Positions 60,441-64,000 of a DNA stretch of 64,000 nt are shown here, piece after piece. Origin of the DNA: Atherinomorus stipes (lineage: Eukaryota > Chordata > Actinopteri > Atheriniformes > Atherinidae); NCBI GenBank assembly GCA_023101725.1, contig JALJCO010013358.1, positions 186,001 to 250,000 of the forward strand, written 5' to 3'. Positions within the stretch are counted from its first letter, which is position 1. The number at the start of each line of letters is the position of its first letter. The notes under the pieces were generated by a model that worked only from the letters and a program-made list of their open reading frames with translations, was not told the origin of the DNA and searched no databases. The position numbers and the translations under genes are program-made.

Positions 60441-61856
60441 CCTTTCAAAGTTTACAAACACAGTGACGTTTTTTTGGTGGGCGTGGCTTAGCCTGGAGGC
60501 AAAAGCAGCTCTTGATGCTATGTTAACAAGCGGCAGCTAGCAGTTTTTGGTGGCTTTTTTGTAAATGGAGAGTTTTCAGACAAGTGTTTCAGTCTGGGAA
60601 CCGTGGTAATATGTCCAGACACTACAGACTGTGACAGCTGTTTTAGTAAATTAGCGCTAACAGATGGAAGCAGGCTGGCTGATCCAGACACCTTACAAGA
60701 GAGGATGAAGATCTTCTGTGCTACAGACGGTAGAGTGGCCAGACTCTAATCCAGACACCATGTGTGTCCAGCAAAGAGAAGCTCAGAGCAAAGAAATAGC
60801 TGGATGCTTACAACTATGTCAGAAATGGTCACGACACGGTGCAATTATAAAATACATCAATCTACGTTTGGATCTTTGTGAGCTGCGGTTTGAAGTTTTG
60901 CTGAGCCAGGTCAAAGCAAGAATGACACAAGACCTGGATCATCACCAATCTAGAAAACATTATCATTGTAGCAGCAAACTGCACCTGCATGGCTGGATAA
61001 GTTTAAGCTAACGGAAAAGCGAGCATTAATGATGATCGCCTTTGTTCAGTCTTTTTATCTTATTGCACTAAACCATAATTGTCTTCATTTTTTCGAAGGA
61101 CTTGTGTCCGCTAGTGTCTTAAAAAACTTTAATTTGCTGCCACGAACATTGCTCCTTCTATTCTGGCACCCAAACACCCAACAACACAACATTTTAAAGT
61201 CATAATAACACTTGAGAAAGCTCATTTTGACAGTCTTCACTGCGCGTTTTCCTCCGTTTTTGCTTCCAGATACAGCGGCGACGTCACTGTGACGAAGGCC
61301 GTGAAAGGGTGTATATGACTTATCAAATGTGAAACAGACTGTGATGGCTGTTTTTGAGCCAGTTTTAACACATCTCACAGCTTTACACACTAAAGACTGC
61401 ATCTTCTGGACGAAGGGCAACAACCCAATGCTGCAGGACTGCAGACATGCAGCACTGATTTAAATTCATTCCTCATGAACGGTGAGGGCAACACATGCAG
61501 TTTTTATTATTGAAATTACAATTTACAAAGGAAACATAACTATTTAACACAGGTTTAGTCTAGACAAACCAATCTGAACATTTGCAGTTACTGAAAGCAA
61601 ATGGTCATTAAAGCTGAAATTAAATATGTCCTTTTATTTTTCTTTTTTTCCAGTATTACATTTTCAACCTTGATCTGCTCAGCTCGCTCCTCCTCTGCAG
61701 ACCCGGCGTAGGGCCACAGAGTGAACTTTGTGGCAAAAGATGTTATCAAATTGCATGAGCAATGTTTGCTGATCACCTGCTAAAGATAAAAACAGAGTAC
61801 ATGCAATCTATTTGCACCACAAAAGATTAAGCACTCTTTCTTTGTGATCTTAGTAA

Positions 61857-62515
61857 TAGGGATGGGCATATCGATACCCTGGAGTTGATACTCCGATACC
61901 AGCAAGACAAAATATCGGAATCGATACTTTTTCGAGTATTGCAATGCCGCTGCACAGATACCAAAACATGCAATTTGTTTCCACTTGTGAGAGTTTTAGG
62001 CAATGAAATTATGTGTGAAAGCAGCCAGAGTCTAGCTTTGGTGTCACATGATGGTGGTAGCCTATCAGATGTCATGATGATGCTGTTACTGTTAGTGATG
62101 ATGATGATGATGTTTTGGTATTTTTCAGTGGTTTAATGCAGGTCATTGCACATTATATTTTTGTTGATTTATAATACTACATTTTATATTTGAACATTTT
62201 CCCCTCAAAAGATTTAAATAATCTTAACCTGTACTTAAGTTATTTGATAACTGAAATACGTTTTTAATCTTATTTTTGTTTCATTTACTAATCAATATAA
62301 TTCATCATTGTTTTAAAAGCACTTCTTTCCAGTTCTCAGGTTTTACTTATATCTAATGTTGACCTTGCATTCAAGATATTTATACAAACTGTACAATCAT
62401 GTGATTTTCTTTTCAGGGACAAAAAGTGTCGGTATTGATATTAGTATTGATGAAAAAGTACTATAAACTACTGGTATCTTTTCGAATGGAAAAATTTCAG
62501 TTTCGCCCACCCCTA
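61857..62515. mobile_element. hAT-like element, 659 bp, perfect 8-bp target duplication
   Basis: Ends TAGGGATGGGCATA and inverse TAGGGGTGGGCGAA; CTTAGTAA flanks both sides (61,849-61,856 and 62,516-62,523). Contains a GATGAT run (62,071-62,111). No transposase motif. Confidence 0.9.
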
Positions 62516-64000
62516 CTTAGTAATCAAGACCTTTCTGTCTGAATTTTGGTCTTTGATCACAAACTGCCATATTCTGAGTTCAAAAGATGCCATAAAAATA
62601 TTATGAGACTGTTGCATTGTCATTTCTGCTGAAGTTTGTTTTTCTCTCATACCAAAAGTAAATTTTCACGAGTGTAACATCCTTCTCCAAATCTAATATC
62701 ATCTCAGCCGTCCCAACTCTCTGCACCTGCTTTTTAACTAGTTAATGAATGATTGTTCTCTGTCTAATAAGTGTTGTACTCTGTAGAAGCAAAATGAATG
62801 TTTACAGCTCTGTTTTTCAGAAAAGAAGTTTAACTTTTTCTCTGAATATTTCCCATGCCTCCCCATCCTTCACTGCTGCTGTGATTACTTTTAGATACTG
62901 GAAAATGGGCCCTCAGAGAAATTAATATTGAATAATGGGTGAGGAGTCAAAAATGTGATTATGTTCTTCTTATAGGAAAACGATCTTGAAAACACAATCT
63001 CCATGTTCCAAAAATGTCTCAATTGTAGATGCGCCTTGTGTAGCTATTTGGAGACGATCCAGAGGAGTCGATGTTCTGTGAAATCATATCCCCAGAGTTT
63101 AGCGAATCGAGCTTGTGTTTATGCTTCTGGTTTGCTTTTTTTTTTTTTCTCTTGTCTTTTGTGTGTGCGTGTGTACAAACTACAGATTCATCTTGCTTCT
63201 GCCCCCCACCCACCCATTATCTTCCTCTTTCAGCAATACAATATCAAACACTGATAAGGGTTTTTGTGCTGCCACTTTAATGATGTTAAAGCCCACACCA
63301 GTAAGACAGATTTATAAATAATTCACAAAGTTTGCCCTTCTTTGGCTCAATATATTATTGACAGGGCCATAAAATGGATTATGGAGAGGCTTTTTCTCAT
63401 GCCTGTCTTGTCTCCTGCCACAAAAGCTTTAATGAAAGCTGTCATTTCTGCTCCACCAACAGATCTCGCCTGTACAGCACGCTGCAAATTCAATCACTTC
63501 ATTCCTATTCATATGACCGAGGAGTGTCCATTTAATGGAACAGCTGCTCGTACATACACCTGAATGTTATTATTCATCATAGATGATTTCAACTGTAGGT
63601 AACAAGTAAATTTGTGCTTTTATTCTGTTCTGTCTCACCAAACGATGTCATATTCAGGTCTGATTATGTACATACAGAAAAGATAATTTCGCATAGCTTA
63701 TCAAACTTCACATTGTACTGTAGGATTAATACACAAAAGACTGTCGGTGTATTTCGTGGATTCAAAAAGCACAAAGTTAGAGTAGATAAGAGACCTTTGA
63801 TTCTTTTATACCCTGGGTAGTATCAAACTGGGACTTTGATGAGGAAATACCGTCAGTATTTCTGAATTTTTCCCATCTGAGGAGTGAAAACGTCTCAATA
63901 TAGCTGATGTTGTTGGTTACCAAACATCCAAGCAGTTCATGCTGGGCAATAATCTTCACAGTGAGCAGTGTCTCAACAAAAAGCTCAGTAAGTTTTTAGT

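Larger units (their letters stand above)
60084..64000 (+). other. Intron downstream of exon F (partial)
   Basis: Starts GTGCGA. Apart from the relics and hAT element listed, I recognise nothing in 60,450-61,848 and 62,524-64,000. No exon beginning with the expected Cys-Pro continuation is present. Confidence 0.7.

Noticed and set aside
63342..63563. Candidate next thsd7b exon (73-codon frame with two Cys)
   Set aside because: No TSP1 W-x-x-W motif, and it does not give the expected R-CP continuation or matching phase.

Overview
The window is vertebrate nuclear DNA, almost certainly from a ray-finned (teleost) fish. It is AT-rich, has spliced exons with GT/AG borders and long introns, and is full of teleost-type transposons: hAT, Tc1/mariner, PIF/Harbinger-like, TTAA-targeting elements, CR1/L2-like LINEs and a Penelope-like fragment. 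I see no bacterial gene organisation, CRISPR array or rRNA, and no tRNA I would support.

One protein-coding gene can be supported. Six consecutive internal exons on the + strand (774-1022, 1915-2084, 6310-6468, 20766-20966, 52752-52943, 59837-60083) encode adjacent thrombospondin type-1 (TSP1) repeats of a THSD7-family membrane glycoprotein. Residue-level resemblance, judged from memory, favours thsd7b over thsd7a. Reading frame and splice phase join across all five introns (0.9, 4.2, 14.3, 31.8 and 6.9 kb), so no exon appears to be missing between the first and the last. The start codon, signal peptide, other TSP1 repeats, transmembrane segment and cytoplasmic tail lie outside the window.

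Everything else is intron. Layout: 1-6.5 kb, three exons and a nested transposon (about 2.7-4.9 kb). 6.5-20.8 kb, a hAT MITE, LINE tails, a LINE broken by a 2.8-kb TTAA element (itself holding a mariner MITE and a 1-kb C-rich tract), and a decayed Tc1 copy. 20.8-52.8 kb, G-rich low-complexity blocks that look partly artefactual, a second TTAA element, a LINE tail broken by two MITEs, several hAT copies, and a second Tc1 copy abutting a hAT element. 52.8-64 kb, hAT copies, a Penelope-like fragment, a foldback TTAA element and a Harbinger-like relic around the last exon.

Most element borders below rest on target-site duplications and terminal inverted repeats read directly from the sequence. 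Class names come from general knowledge of those families and were not checked against a repeat library. I found no convincing new biological system. The most useful items are an exact 15-bp in-frame duplication in the last exon that adds N-glycosylation sequons, several precisely dated nested insertions, and the suspect G-rich assembly blocks.
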